From Domibacillus sp. PGB-M46 (GTDB lineage: Bacteria > Bacillota > Bacilli > Bacillales > Domibacillaceae): a DNA stretch of 64,000 nucleotides. The position numbers and the translations under genes were made by a program. The notes under the pieces are model-generated. The model was not told where the DNA came from. It was given only the letters and a program-made list of their open reading frames with translations, and ran no database searches. The DNA lies in contig NZ_JAKGCR010000020.1 in the NCBI RefSeq assembly GCF_022668875.1, forward strand, positions 1 through 64,000, in the 5' to 3' direction. This document shows, one piece after another, positions 15,938-25,531 of this stretch. Position 1 is the first letter of the stretch, and every line of letters starts with the position of its first letter.

Positions 15938-16190
15938 AATTATACTTTACTTTCAGTACCAGAATAATTAAGGCGAAAAATAAGGTAATGGAATTGGCCA
16001 GTATAACTGGCAGATCGTTCGTGAAAATCCCGTATACTACCCAAAGAGCCAGTCCTGCTGCAAACATACTGTACATCAGCAGGGAAATGCCTTCTGTATT
16101 TTTTTCTTTGAGTGTTTTAATCGTTTGAGGCAAAAAGGATAAAGTGGTCAGGCTGGCGCCTAAAATACCAATGATTGTGAAAAGACTCAT
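15936..16190 (-). CDS. SemiSWEET family sugar transporter
   Basis: An 84-residue protein made of one three-helix MtN3/PQ-loop unit. The motif FLPQTIKTLKEKNTEGIS lies at residues 19-36, with the PQ pair at helix 1, and a conserved Asn sits in LANSITLF near 65. SemiSWEETs work as dimers that let sugars pass down their gradient. It is the last gene of the beta-glucoside operon, 22 nt after the GH1 gene, with its own AGAGGAACG site. A role in releasing or balancing sugar during beta-glucoside use is inferred; pairing with a PTS operon is unusual. Confidence 0.82.
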   Translation of the reverse strand: MSLFTIIGILGASLTTLSFLPQTIKTLKEKNTEGISLLMYSMFAAGLALWVVYGIFTNDLPVILANSITLFFALIILVLKVKYN

Positions 16191-16212
16191 CGTTCCTCTC
16201 TTTTCCGGGCCA

Positions 16213-17688
<1,476 letters not shown>

Positions 17689-19593
17689 TTATTTTACGAC
17701 CGTAAACAGTCTGTCACTTAATGTACTTGTTTGGATGTTTTCAACGATTACTTCTTGATAAGCACTTGAGTTTGTAATGATGATTGGTGTGATCGTTGTC
17801 AGCCCTTTGCTGTGAACGAAGTTTTTATCAAATTGGATCAGCATATCGCCTTTCTTGAATTTGTCGCCATCGGCCACTTTCAATTCAAACGGCTCTCCAT
17901 TTAAGTTAACCGTATCAAGGCCAATGTGGACAAGCAATTCAACTCCTGATTCTGAACGAAGGCCGATTGCATGCTTTGTTGGTGCCACCATCACGACCGT
18001 TCCATCAAATGGAGCATGCAGCTTGTTGTCTGTCGGCTCAATCGCCAGCCCCTGACCCATAGCACCTGAACTAAATACTTCATCCGGCACTTCAGAAAGC
18101 GGGATCACTTTGCCGTTAAATGGAGCGTATATTGCTTCTTCATTGTTATCAGGATTAGTTGATAGCGCTGAAACCTCTTTTTGTCCCTCTTCTGCTGCAA
18201 GTTCATTGTCTGCTTTTTTGGCTGTATCTTCACCGTAACCAAAGATTTGAATCAATATGATAGGAAGTACGATCGCAATCGCAACACCCAGTAAAATCCC
18301 CCAGATAGACATTGGGTACTCTGGATTAATTCCGTTTACAATCGTGAGCGGTCCTGGAAGTCCTGCATAAGCAAAGTAATATGGATTAAAGAAACTTGCG
18401 GCAACCGCACCGATTGCACCGGAAATGCATCCGAAAATAAATGGCTTTTTAAATCGTAATGTTACCCCGTAAATGGCTGGCTCTGTAATACCAAATAGTC
18501 CTGTTACACCAGCTGACACACTGACTTTGCGTGTTTCCTGGCTTTTTGCTTTTAAGATCACACCCAGTACTGCACCGACTTGTGCAATAACGGCGATCGT
18601 TTGGTACGCCTGGAATGAATCGCGTCCGTATAAATCATAGTTTGCCAGTACCATTGGCGTAATGCCCCAGTGAACGCCGAAGATTACGATCACTTGCCAG
18701 AATCCGCCGATGATGGCTCCTGCTACAGCCGGTGCATTTTCAGCTAAGAAGTTGTATCCGTTTGCAATTCCAGTCGCACCCGCTGTTGTAACAGGGCCGA
18801 TTAAAAGAATTGTGAGCGGAACCATAATGACCAAGGATAAGAATGGAACAAGTAATGGTCTAACAACTTCGTTAATATTCTTGTTTAAAAATCTTTCAAG
18901 GTAAGACAAAATCCATACTAAAAATAGCGGCGGCAATACAGACGATGTATACGTCGTTGGAGACAGCGCAAGCCCTAAGAAATTCATGCTGTTTCCTTCT
19001 GTAATTTGAGCTGCGATTTCTGCCCATGTTGGACTTACTAATGCCGCACAGCAGGCAACTGCGATATACAAATTGGTTTTAAAATGATTCGCTGCTGTAA
19101 TTGCGATAAAAATCGGCAGGAACGTAAACGGTGCCCATGAAATAAAACTAAATACTTGATAAGTCCCTGTTTCAGCAAAGCCGGGAAACAATAAATTAAT
19201 GATGATGAGCGCACCCTGCAAAATACCCGCTGCAGCCAAAATGTAGATAAACGGTGCAAATACGGCTGACATTGTTGCAATAATACGGTTTACAACCGTT
19301 CCTTTGTTTTCAGTTTGTACATCACTTGCTTGCAGGTTTACCAGCCCTGCAAACTTCTCGTACACTTCCCCTACGTGCTGGCCAATGACAACTTGAAACT
19401 GGCCGCCGTTTTCTACTACGGTGATCACGCCTGGCATGGATGCTACTTTATCTTTTGCTTTTGGATTTGACCGCTTCAGCACTAGTCTTAGCCGTGTCGC
19501 ACAGCGTGTCGCTCCAAGGACATTTTCTTCTCCGCCAACTGCTTCTAAAATATCTCTTGCAAGCTGAGAATAATCTCTCACTTTTCCGGACAT
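17689..19593 (-). CDS. PTS beta-glucoside transporter subunit IIBCA
   Basis: A 634-residue membrane phosphotransferase with three fused domains. IIB is at about 1-85 (active Cys31 in GATRCATRLRLV), IIC at about 105-460 (10 or so membrane segments, with GITEPAIYGVTLRFKKPF) and IIA at about 485-634 (active-site His in ELLVHIGLDTVNL). It imports beta-glucosides as 6-phosphates using phosphate from HPr. An AAAGGAGGG site precedes the ATG. It is the first gene of the operon; the promoter has an operator between -35 and -10 and a cre site. No RAT/LicT antiterminator site is seen, so control is probably by the divergent GntR regulator and CcpA. Confidence 0.93.
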   Translation of the reverse strand: MSGKVRDYSQLARDILEAVGGEENVLGATRCATRLRLVLKRSNPKAKDKVASMPGVITVVENGGQFQVVIGQHVGEVYEKFAGLVNLQASDVQTENKGTVVNRIIATMSAVFAPFIYILAAAGILQGALIIINLLFPGFAETGTYQVFSFISWAPFTFLPIFIAITAANHFKTNLYIAVACCAALVSPTWAEIAAQITEGNSMNFLGLALSPTTYTSSVLPPLFLVWILSYLERFLNKNINEVVRPLLVPFLSLVIMVPLTILLIGPVTTAGATGIANGYNFLAENAPAVAGAIIGGFWQVIVIFGVHWGITPMVLANYDLYGRDSFQAYQTIAVIAQVGAVLGVILKAKSQETRKVSVSAGVTGLFGITEPAIYGVTLRFKKPFIFGCISGAIGAVAASFFNPYYFAYAGLPGPLTIVNGINPEYPMSIWGILLGVAIAIVLPIILIQIFGYGEDTAKKADNELAAEEGQKEVSALSTNPDNNEEAIYAPFNGKVIPLSEVPDEVFSSGAMGQGLAIEPTDNKLHAPFDGTVVMVAPTKHAIGLRSESGVELLVHIGLDTVNLNGEPFELKVADGDKFKKGDMLIQFDKNFVHSKGLTTITPIIITNSSAYQEVIVENIQTSTLSDRLFTVVK

Positions 19594-19625
19594 TTGAAAC
19601 CCTCCTTTAATTGCGTTTTGTTTTG

Positions 19626-19640
19626 TTAATACGCTTTCAT
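19626..19640 (-). promoter_or_regulatory. cre site for CcpA at the beta-glucoside operon
   Basis: The minus strand reads ATGAAAGCGTATTAA, matching WTGAAARCGYTTWNN with one mismatch. It overlaps the start region just downstream of the -10 box, a repressing position. Confidence 0.7.
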
Positions 19641-19667
19641 TATAATTGTACCGGTCTAATTTTTCAA
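19639..19667 (-). promoter_or_regulatory. Beta-glucoside operon promoter with embedded operator
   Basis: -35 TTGAAA (19662-19667), 17-bp spacer and -10 TATAAT (19639-19644) on the minus strand. The spacer is filled by an imperfect palindrome ATTGTACCGGTCTAAT (19645-19660, plus strand, centre ACCGGT), the likely site of the divergent GntR/UTRA repressor. Confidence 0.7.
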
Positions 19668-19783
19668 TACCCAGATAAAAATTTTATTTATAAATAATTT
19701 AAAAGGATGGTCGTTCATGAGTTTATGCTATAATGTTGTTATAAATAAAGTGAATAATATCAATACATAAATGAGGACGGACT

Positions 19784-20494
19784 ATGCTAAAATACCAGCA
19801 AATCGCAGCGGAAATTGAAAAATACATCGAAGATCATGCGCTTCAGCAGGGAGACAAACTGCCTGTTTTAGAAACATTAATGGCACAGTTTGAAGTAAGC
19901 AAAAGCACAATTACGAAATCATTAGATCTATTAGAAAGAAAAGGAGTTGTCTTTCAGGTTCGGGGCAGCGGCATTTTTGTCAGAAGGCATAAGAGAAAAG
20001 GTTATATCAGCCTTCTGTCTAACCAGGGGTTTAAAAAGGATTTAGAGGATTATAAAATTACGTCTAAAGTGGTTGAACTAGAAGTCAGAATACCTACCCA
20101 AGAAGCAGCCCATAATTTAAATATTGGACTTGATGAGGAAGTGTATTATGTTAAACGGGTCCGTTATATTCAGGAGCAGACGCTATGTTTAGAAGAATCC
20201 TACTATAATAAATCCATCGTGACGTATTTAAATAATGAAATTGTGACCGAATCGATCTTTAACTACATTAAAGAAGGATTGGGATTAAAGGTCGGCTTTT
20301 CAGATGTATACCTGCATGTAGATAAACTGAACGAGGAAGAAGCGGAGTATTTAGGCTTAAAAAATGGAGACCCTAAGCTTTTAGTGGAAAGTGTTTTTCA
20401 TTTAACGAACGGACAGCCATTTAACTTCTCAAAAGTGACCTATAACTACCAGCAGTCACAGTTCTTTATCCAGGCAAACAGTCATTTTTCTTAA
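19784..20494 (+). CDS. GntR family regulator with UTRA domain (beta-glucoside operon)
   Basis: A 236-residue HutC/TreR-type regulator. The winged HTH spans about 1-68 (TLMAQFEVSKSTITKSLDLLERKG) and a UTRA ligand domain spans about 80-230. In this subfamily the ligand is often a phosphorylated sugar, here probably a beta-glucoside 6-phosphate. It is divergent from the PTS operon across 190 bp. An extended -10 (TGCTATAAT, 19726-19734) could drive the gene, and a GAGGACGG site precedes the ATG. It is similar in length and layout to the second GntR protein at 21873, suggesting paralogues. Confidence 0.9.
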   Translation: MLKYQQIAAEIEKYIEDHALQQGDKLPVLETLMAQFEVSKSTITKSLDLLERKGVVFQVRGSGIFVRRHKRKGYISLLSNQGFKKDLEDYKITSKVVELEVRIPTQEAAHNLNIGLDEEVYYVKRVRYIQEQTLCLEESYYNKSIVTYLNNEIVTESIFNYIKEGLGLKVGFSDVYLHVDKLNEEEAEYLGLKNGDPKLLVESVFHLTNGQPFNFSKVTYNYQQSQFFIQANSHFS

Positions 20495-20509
20495 AATGGC
20501 TGTTTTTCC
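20476..20509 (+). terminator. Terminator overlapping the end of the GntR gene
   Basis: Stem AAACAGTCATTTT / AAAATGGCTGTTT with one G-T pair, followed by TT. The stop codon TAA lies in the loop/3' arm. Confidence 0.65.
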
Positions 20510-20604
20510 TTTCCAGAGAAATAAGCTAAAGTGATATGAAAACAAAAATAAAAAGACCGCGTTAACAAGCGATCTTGCATGGTCTTATCCCAAGTTCCTC
20601 TTCC

Positions 20605-20650
20605 TAAAAACGTCCATGCGGCTCAAGAATCTACCATATGGACGTTTTCA
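20605..20650 (-). terminator. Terminator after the LamG pseudogene
   Basis: GAAAACGTCCAT pairs with ATGGACGTTTTT on the minus strand, about 35 nt past the pseudogene's stop codon, ending in TTTTTAGG. Confidence 0.6.
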
Positions 20651-20683
20651 GCTTTATCTGCAAAATCCCTCTTCAAACCCTCA

Positions 20684-21186
20684 TTAACTGTTATTCGATT
20701 CCGCAGGTTTTTCGTAAAGAGACTGTACTTCTTCTGCCGGAAGAGCTAATCCATCATAAATACGCACCTCGTCCATTAACCCCTTGAAAGGAGTGTCCCA
20801 ATAGTTAACACCTAAGCCAAACACGGCATCCATGGAGGTAAATACATGTGGAAAGCTTCCTCCTGTATATTTTGCTTGACCATTGATATAAAGAACAGCG
20901 TTTCCTTCATTGACCGTGAAAGCCAGATGTGTCCACTCACCTGCCGGGATGGTCTTATCTGTCACGGCATCATACCAAGTGTCGCCATTGTGTGACTAAA
21001 CCATTGTATTTCCCCAGGAGGTTTTTGGTACAATACTGATCCAATGATTAGAGGTTTCTGCGCCAAAGAACGCGGTTGTAAATTCAGTGATTTGATCTGG
21101 TTTTACCCACAATGATACAGTGGACGTGTCACCTGTAATTAATCCGTCAGCTAAACGCAGTCCAAAGCTTCCGTTAAACTTAAAGG
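20684..21186 (-). pseudogene. LamG-domain protein remnant (probable arabinanase fragment)
   Basis: On the minus strand one frame reads continuously from about 21186 to the stop at 20684. It encodes a LamG (concanavalin-A-like) jellyroll: KFNGSFGLRLADGLITGD, SLWVKPDQITEFTTAFFG, then AVFGLGVNYWDTPFKGLMDE. A TAG at about 20996 interrupts it between NTMVW-like sequence and SHNGDTWYDA. No start codon, signal peptide or catalytic domain is left; the 5' side ends at a terminator hairpin. The wording of the domain is closest in my memory to LamG modules of GH43 arabinan endo-hydrolases. It is therefore read as a decayed secreted polysaccharide-degrading enzyme. Only the 93-residue tail is an open frame. 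Confidence 0.75.
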
Positions 21187-21231
21187 AAAAAAGCCAGGCA
21201 TTCGACGATAGAATCGTCGAATGCCTGGCTT
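21187..21231 (-). terminator. Strong hairpin terminator, minus strand
   Basis: A 19-bp perfect stem (AAGCCAGGCATTCGACGAT and its complement) with a 3-nt loop, followed on the minus strand by TTTTTTCC. It ends the transcript of the hypothetical gene at 21363 and marks the broken 5' edge of the LamG remnant. Confidence 0.8.
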
Positions 21232-21362
21232 AATTAAAACTAGAGGAACTTTTTCAGTGCCCTCATTTATTTGGCTGCCTCTTTTAAAAAACGATATTAA
21301 CAAGAATATGTTATTATATCCTTTCACTCAAATCTATCATTGAAAAATAAAACATATTCCGG

Positions 21363-21704
21363 TTATTTGACTTCTATCAGGTAAAGGGCCTCCCTGCAAT
21401 CCGGGCCATTCACTGTTTTTTTAAGGTTTCGCATGTCTCCATAATAAGTGAGCGGCGGTTTGTCATTAGCATTGTCGGTAAATGCATATTTCTTTTTCTT
21501 TTTTTTAATTTCCGAATAGCCATCCTTTTTCTCATATCGAACAATGGCTCCTTCATTTACCGCTTTGATGGCTTCTGTCGGAGTGATAAATTTTTTCTTT
21601 GCATTCTCCATAGCATCCTCCTGTTGTGCAAAATAGGTACCCGCTGCCTCTGTCACAACACACGTCACGCTACTAAACTTCTCTTTAACTAATTCTCTAC
21701 CCAT
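21363..21704 (-). CDS. Hypothetical protein, about 113 residues
   Basis: An open frame with a TTG and, two codons later, an ATG (used here), but no convincing ribosome binding site. The product is basic, contains the run KKKKKKYAF near the middle and ends in a possible small domain (NGPDCREALYLIEVK). A strong terminator follows on the same strand, which favours transcription. I do not recognise the family. It could be the C-terminal part of a longer, truncated gene, like its pseudogene neighbour. Confidence 0.4.
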   Translation of the reverse strand: MGRELVKEKFSSVTCVVTEAAGTYFAQQEDAMENAKKKFITPTEAIKAVNEGAIVRYEKKDGYSEIKKKKKKYAFTDNANDKPPLTYYGDMRNLKKTVNGPDCREALYLIEVK

Positions 21705-21827
21705 TCGCAAACTGTATAAACAAAATTATTTTAAATTAGGCACAAATCGAAATTAATCTTAAGGATCCAATTGAACTTCCGCCCACTTATTTAACGATTG
21801 AAGTGGTGTATTCTCTCCGGAAATGAT

Positions 21828-21862
21828 AAAAAAACGGTCAAGAATATAAGTCTTAACCGGTT
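21828..21862 (-). terminator. Terminator of the second GntR gene
   Basis: Stem CGGTTAAGA / TCTTGACCG (one G-T pair) on the minus strand followed by TTTTTTT, about 15 nt past the stop codon. Confidence 0.65.
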
Positions 21863-21872
21863 TAATCTTATT

Positions 21873-22580
21873 TCATTTAAAGTTAATTCGATTTAAAATT
21901 TTTGCTTTTTGATAATGAAAAATGGATTGGGACCATTCAAAAATGGTGCCGTTCGTTAAGTGCACTGTATTTTCAACAATCAGAGCTGGTTCTTGTGGAT
22001 TCACCTGAAGTAATTTTGCACTTGCTTCATCAATTTTTTCACAGTTGATGATTTTGTCCGCGAAGCCGATGTTTAACTTTAAGTCGTCTATCAGGTAACT
22101 ATAAATAGACTTTGTAGCGATCTCTTCGTTTAAGTATGGTACCATATCTTTTTTAAAGTAACTGATTTCAATGGAGAAGGGTTCATCATCGACTACGCGC
22201 AGCCGTTTAATATAATAAAGCTTTGTGCCTTCTTCACAGCGCAGCTGCTGTGCTTTTGCTTTATCCGCCTCTATTACCTGTAAAGCTAGAATTTTTGTTT
22301 CAATGGTTTTTGAAGCCAAATCTATCGTTAAGCCTCTAAGGCTCCCCAGATTGATATAATCTGTTCCGGATTCTTCTCTTAAAAACATCCCGCTGCCCTG
22401 CACTTGATAGATATAGCCGCGGTTCACCAGTTGAAGAATGGCTTTTCGAATTGTATTTCGGCTCACTTCAAACTGTTTTATCAATTCATCTTCTGTCGGC
22501 AGTTTTTTCGTTTGACCAAACTTTCCTTCCCGAATGTCCGATTCTAAACGGTCCGCTATTTCTTTATATTTTACAGCCAT
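21873..22580 (-). CDS. GntR family regulator with UTRA domain (second copy)
   Basis: A 235-residue HutC/TreR-type regulator with a winged HTH at 1-70 (ELIKQFEVSRNTIRKAILQL) and a UTRA domain at about 82-232 (LYYIKRLRVVDDEPFSIEISYF). It lies just downstream of the GH1 gene at 22666 on the same strand and probably controls that gene and itself. A terminator-like stem and an own TATAAT (minus strand, near 22618-22623) sit between them. It is about as long as, and parallel in sequence pattern to, the regulator at 19784. AGGGAG precedes the ATG. The ligand is probably a phosphorylated sugar. Confidence 0.9.
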   Translation of the reverse strand: MAVKYKEIADRLESDIREGKFGQTKKLPTEDELIKQFEVSRNTIRKAILQLVNRGYIYQVQGSGMFLREESGTDYINLGSLRGLTIDLASKTIETKILALQVIEADKAKAQQLRCEEGTKLYYIKRLRVVDDEPFSIEISYFKKDMVPYLNEEIATKSIYSYLIDDLKLNIGFADKIINCEKIDEASAKLLQVNPQEPALIVENTVHLTNGTIFEWSQSIFHYQKAKILNRINFK

Positions 22581-22628
22581 ATAATCTCCCTATCATTCGT
22601 TCAATACATACTTGCCTTTATTATACAC

Positions 22629-22658
22629 AAAACCTCTTGATTGGAATCAAGAGGTTTT
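22629..22658. terminator. Terminator between the GH1 gene and the second GntR gene
   Basis: Stem AAAACCTCTTGATT / AATCAAGAGGTTTT with a 2-nt loop, 8 nt past the GH1 stop. It may reduce rather than block read-through into the GntR gene. Confidence 0.6.
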
Positions 22659-22665
22659 CTTTTTG

Positions 22666-24075
22666 TTATAGCTCTTCTCCTCTCGTTTCAATGATTTGCT
22701 TGTACCAGTGAAACGACAGTTTTTTCTTACGGTTTAGAGCATCATTATGATCAACGTAAATAAATCCGTATTGCTTTTTAAACCCGTTCAGCCAGCTCAG
22801 CAGATCAATGACAGACCATGCGTAATACCCTTTTAAATGAATACCTTCCGCGATGGCACGCTTAATCACTTTTAAATGCTCCTCAATATATTTAATACGC
22901 GGAACATCCACGATTTCGCCCTCAATAATCGGATCTTCGTCTCCAAGGCCGTTTTCTGTTACATACATTTTAATATCACCATAGCGGTCTTTTAGCATGT
23001 GAAGACCGTCTAAAAATCCTTGAGGCGAGATTTCCCAGCCCCATTTCGTATACGTTTTATCTTCCATTTTCACTGTCCGGTAAAAGCCATCAAAAGATGG
23101 GTTTCCAGGAGCCAACGTGGAGGTTTCTCTTGAATGCTCCACGGATGAAACCGCTTCGTAATTTTTTTCTACACGAATCGGCTGGTAATAATTAAGACCG
23201 ATAAAATCATTTTTTCCTGCATTTCTTCTTAATATATCCAGCTCATCTTTTGTCCAGTTTGGCGTCCAGCCTTTTTCTTTTAATTGCTCTGTCACATAAG
23301 ATGGATATTCACCTTTTAAGATCGGGTCATAGTACCAAAATGTTTCATATTCATTCGCATGACTGGCAGCGATGATATTTTCCTCCTGATCATCTACGCT
23401 GTAAGCTGGCAGAAATACATGCGTAATCCCGATTTCACCATATTGATTCAGCTGTTTATACACTTCTACCGCTTTTGCATGAGCATAGAACACATAGTGC
23501 GTTGCCTGAAAGTACTTTTTTTCATCGTTCTGGATACCAGGCGGGTGCGCACCTTTTAAATAACCTAATCCACAAAACATTACCGTTTCATTGAATGTAA
23601 TCCAATGTTTAACACGATCACCGAATGCCCGGAAACAAATGTCTGCGTATTTGACGAATGCTTCTGCTGTCCGTTTATTTGTCCATCCTCCGTCTTCTTC
23701 AAGCGTCAGCGGCAAATCCCAATGGTATAGCGTTACAAACGGGACAATTCCATATTTTAAGCATTCATTGATGATATTGTTGTAAAATTCCAAGCCTTTT
23801 TCATTTACTTCCCCGTCTCCTGTTGGCAAAATACGCGCCCACGAAACAGAAAACCGATACGATTCAAGTCCCATCTCGGCCATTAATTCAATATCTTCTT
23901 TATAACGATGATAATGATCGATCGCTACATCACCGTTTGTGCCTTCAAATGTTTTTCCTGGGATCTTTGAAAAGACATCCCAGTTAGTCAACCCTTTACC
24001 ATCTTCATTCCATGCTCCTTCTACCTGATAAGAAGCAGAAGCTGCTCCAAATAAAAAATCGTGTGGAAACTTCAT
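22666..24075 (-). CDS. GH1 family 6-phospho-beta-glucosidase (second copy)
   Basis: A 469-residue glycoside hydrolase family 1 enzyme. The acid/base Glu lies in HWITFNETV near residue 165 and the nucleophile in MYVTENGLGDED near 375. The late SWLNGFKKQYGFIYVDH segment fits the phosphate-binding pattern of 6-phospho-enzymes. Compared with the GH1 at 16213 it is only distantly similar and belongs to a different GH1 subgroup (typical DVFSKIPGKTFEGTNGDVA N-terminus). No PTS gene accompanies it, so its phosphorylated substrate probably enters through the IIBCA protein at 17689 or another PTS. ACGGAGGATTTGAG precedes the ATG. Confidence 0.9.
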   Translation of the reverse strand: MKFPHDFLFGAASASYQVEGAWNEDGKGLTNWDVFSKIPGKTFEGTNGDVAIDHYHRYKEDIELMAEMGLESYRFSVSWARILPTGDGEVNEKGLEFYNNIINECLKYGIVPFVTLYHWDLPLTLEEDGGWTNKRTAEAFVKYADICFRAFGDRVKHWITFNETVMFCGLGYLKGAHPPGIQNDEKKYFQATHYVFYAHAKAVEVYKQLNQYGEIGITHVFLPAYSVDDQEENIIAASHANEYETFWYYDPILKGEYPSYVTEQLKEKGWTPNWTKDELDILRRNAGKNDFIGLNYYQPIRVEKNYEAVSSVEHSRETSTLAPGNPSFDGFYRTVKMEDKTYTKWGWEISPQGFLDGLHMLKDRYGDIKMYVTENGLGDEDPIIEGEIVDVPRIKYIEEHLKVIKRAIAEGIHLKGYYAWSVIDLLSWLNGFKKQYGFIYVDHNDALNRKKKLSFHWYKQIIETRGEEL

Positions 24076-24502
24076 CTCAAATCCTCCGTTTTTATACCAA
24101 TTTATTTAATTCATAATAATGTATTATATTTATAGGCATAAATTTAATTTGATTATATCCTTTTTTTCAGTACTTGACTACCCAAAATTCAGACGCCGGT
24201 ACCACTTAAGCCCAAATTACATTGTTGACCTTAATGATGGAATTCCATTCAAGCACCTTCCTAATGGCATGAATACTGCTCAATCAACATATTCACCAGC
24301 GAGCTATTTCTAAAAATTTGACATGAACAAAAGGAAAGAATGTTACGTTTTTTTAAGACGGTGGTATAAATATAAAAAGACCACTATATAAGTGGACTTT
24401 CTTTAAAATGTTTTGTTTACAAAAGATGATAAACGGGCTTTTTGTTTCGTTCTTACTGGATTCGAGGACTAACTATTAGAGCACTGAGAGGAGCCTGCCA
24501 AT
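24076..24502. other. Divergent intergenic region with AT-rich promoter DNA
   Basis: Contains a minus-strand TATAAT with a weak -35 for the GH1 gene, a CCGGTAC core near 24194 that partly resembles the operator at 19645, and a hairpin AAAGACCACT/AGTGGACTTT (24376-24400). A 64-codon plus-strand frame (24119-24313) has no ribosome binding site and was not called. Confidence 0.4.
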
Positions 24503-24868
24503 ATGATGGATAAGAATTATGTAAAAAAATTTAAATCTATTGCTTCACACGAAGGCATGAATATAGGGGACCCTTATACTTTTATTGACGACGTTGAAGT
24601 AGAACTAGCCGATCTTCTTGAAAACGCTTTAGATAATGAAGAACAGGCCATTAAAATACTAGAAGATCAACAAGAAGGTTTCGAAATACCCTTCTCAATA
24701 AAGAGAGCCTTTAATAACCATGATTATCTGGTGATCCACGGCAGCATTATTAAAGACCAAAAAAAATGCGGCAATAAGGCGTTTCCATATTTCTCAAACA
24801 GCTATAGTAAAATAGATTTCATAAAAAATGGAAACTATACAGAGCGCAAATTTATATACAAGGACTAA
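24503..24868 (+). CDS. Hypothetical acidic/basic two-part protein, 121 residues
   Basis: ATG with GAGAGGAG 9 nt upstream. The first 70 residues are acidic and helical (FIDDVEVELADLLENALDNE), the last 50 basic and Phe/Tyr/Lys-rich. There is no signal peptide or membrane segment. I do not recognise the family. It stands alone in a gene-poor stretch; the codon use is AT-rich compared with neighbours, which may suggest recent arrival. Confidence 0.55.
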   Translation: MMDKNYVKKFKSIASHEGMNIGDPYTFIDDVEVELADLLENALDNEEQAIKILEDQQEGFEIPFSIKRAFNNHDYLVIHGSIIKDQKKCGNKAFPYFSNSYSKIDFIKNGNYTERKFIYKD

Positions 24869-25264
24869 CGCTGGCCATTTTCTTAAACCTGCTAGTCATA
24901 TAAGACGGCATTTTTGAGGACAAAGTTTTAACGGGCAGCTCCCCGTTAGCCACTGAAGCCGAAAATTCCTATTACTCCCTGCTTTTTTTAAACACGTTTA
25001 TTTCACGAACAAATTTTAGCTTTGATGCTTTGCAGAAACTTTGCGCTTCCCACATTCCTTAGTAAGGCCTTTACCCTCTCATATATTGCGTTTGCAATCT
25101 TAATCATTATTTCTTGGTGCTTATTTTGAAGCATATCAGTATGTGGTAATTACGACTTCTCACGATTGCCTAGTTATTCCTCTTGCCGCTAAGTTCCGTA
25201 GCTTTTTTGTGCCATTAACATAAATAACGATCTCTTACAGCTGCTTTTCAAACTGTAAATCATA

Positions 25265-25299
25265 AAAAAGAACCTTTAATCCACAGCAGATTAAAGGTT
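25265..25299 (-). terminator. Terminator downstream of mqo and the small ORF
   Basis: Stem AACCTTTAATC / GATTAAAGGTT (25271-25299) followed on the minus strand by CTTTTTTATG. Confidence 0.65.
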
Positions 25300-25326
25300 T
25301 GATGTTCTATTATGCTTTATCTGACT

Positions 25327-25470
25327 TTACGGTTGTGCTGGCGAGCGAAGTGTCCCATACCCGTACAGGTTTGTGTACGCGTGAACAAATTCGTTAAGCA
25401 CGCACTCGCTTCTTGGACGGACTAGCCAGTCTCTAATTGGCATAAGCAGCCAGGTGGAGTCAAAGAACAC
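25327..25470 (-). CDS. Possible 47-residue Trp/Tyr-rich small protein or gene remnant
   Basis: A minus-strand frame from GTG (25470) to TAA (25327), 60 bp after mqo and just before a terminator. The peptide (STWLLMPIRDWLVRP ... EFVHAYTNLYGYGTLRS) has a protein-like composition with two Trp and three Tyr. The upstream codons are open back to a TAA, and no good ribosome binding site is seen. It may be the C-terminal remnant of a lost gene. I do not recognise it. Confidence 0.3.
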   Translation of the reverse strand: MFFDSTWLLMPIRDWLVRPRSECVLNEFVHAYTNLYGYGTLRSPAQP

Positions 25471-25531
25471 CCTTGATGAAAAATCCAGCTTGTATTAACC
25501 CTTTAACGCCTTTGTTTCTATACCCGAAGAA

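Larger units (their letters stand above)
24869..25531. other. Gene-poor region upstream of the mqo 3' end
   Basis: 663 bp without a clear gene. It holds a minus-strand terminator (25265-25299), a possible 47-codon ORF (25327-25470) and a 43-codon minus-strand frame near 25010-25140 without a ribosome binding site, which was left out. Confidence 0.45.

Noticed and set aside
21770-21872. Open frame continuing past the stop codon of the second GntR gene (peptide with KTYILDRFFIISGENTPLQS)
   Set aside because: The first part is a terminator stem with a T-run, so the open frame is probably a by-product of the hairpin, and no start codon is present.
24119-24313. 64-codon plus-strand ORF upstream of the 121-residue gene
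   Set aside because: No Shine-Dalgarno site, and it overlaps the divergent GH1 promoter region; the peptide did not resemble a family I know.
25010-25145. 43-codon minus-strand ORF
   Set aside because: No ribosome binding site and no recognisable composition.
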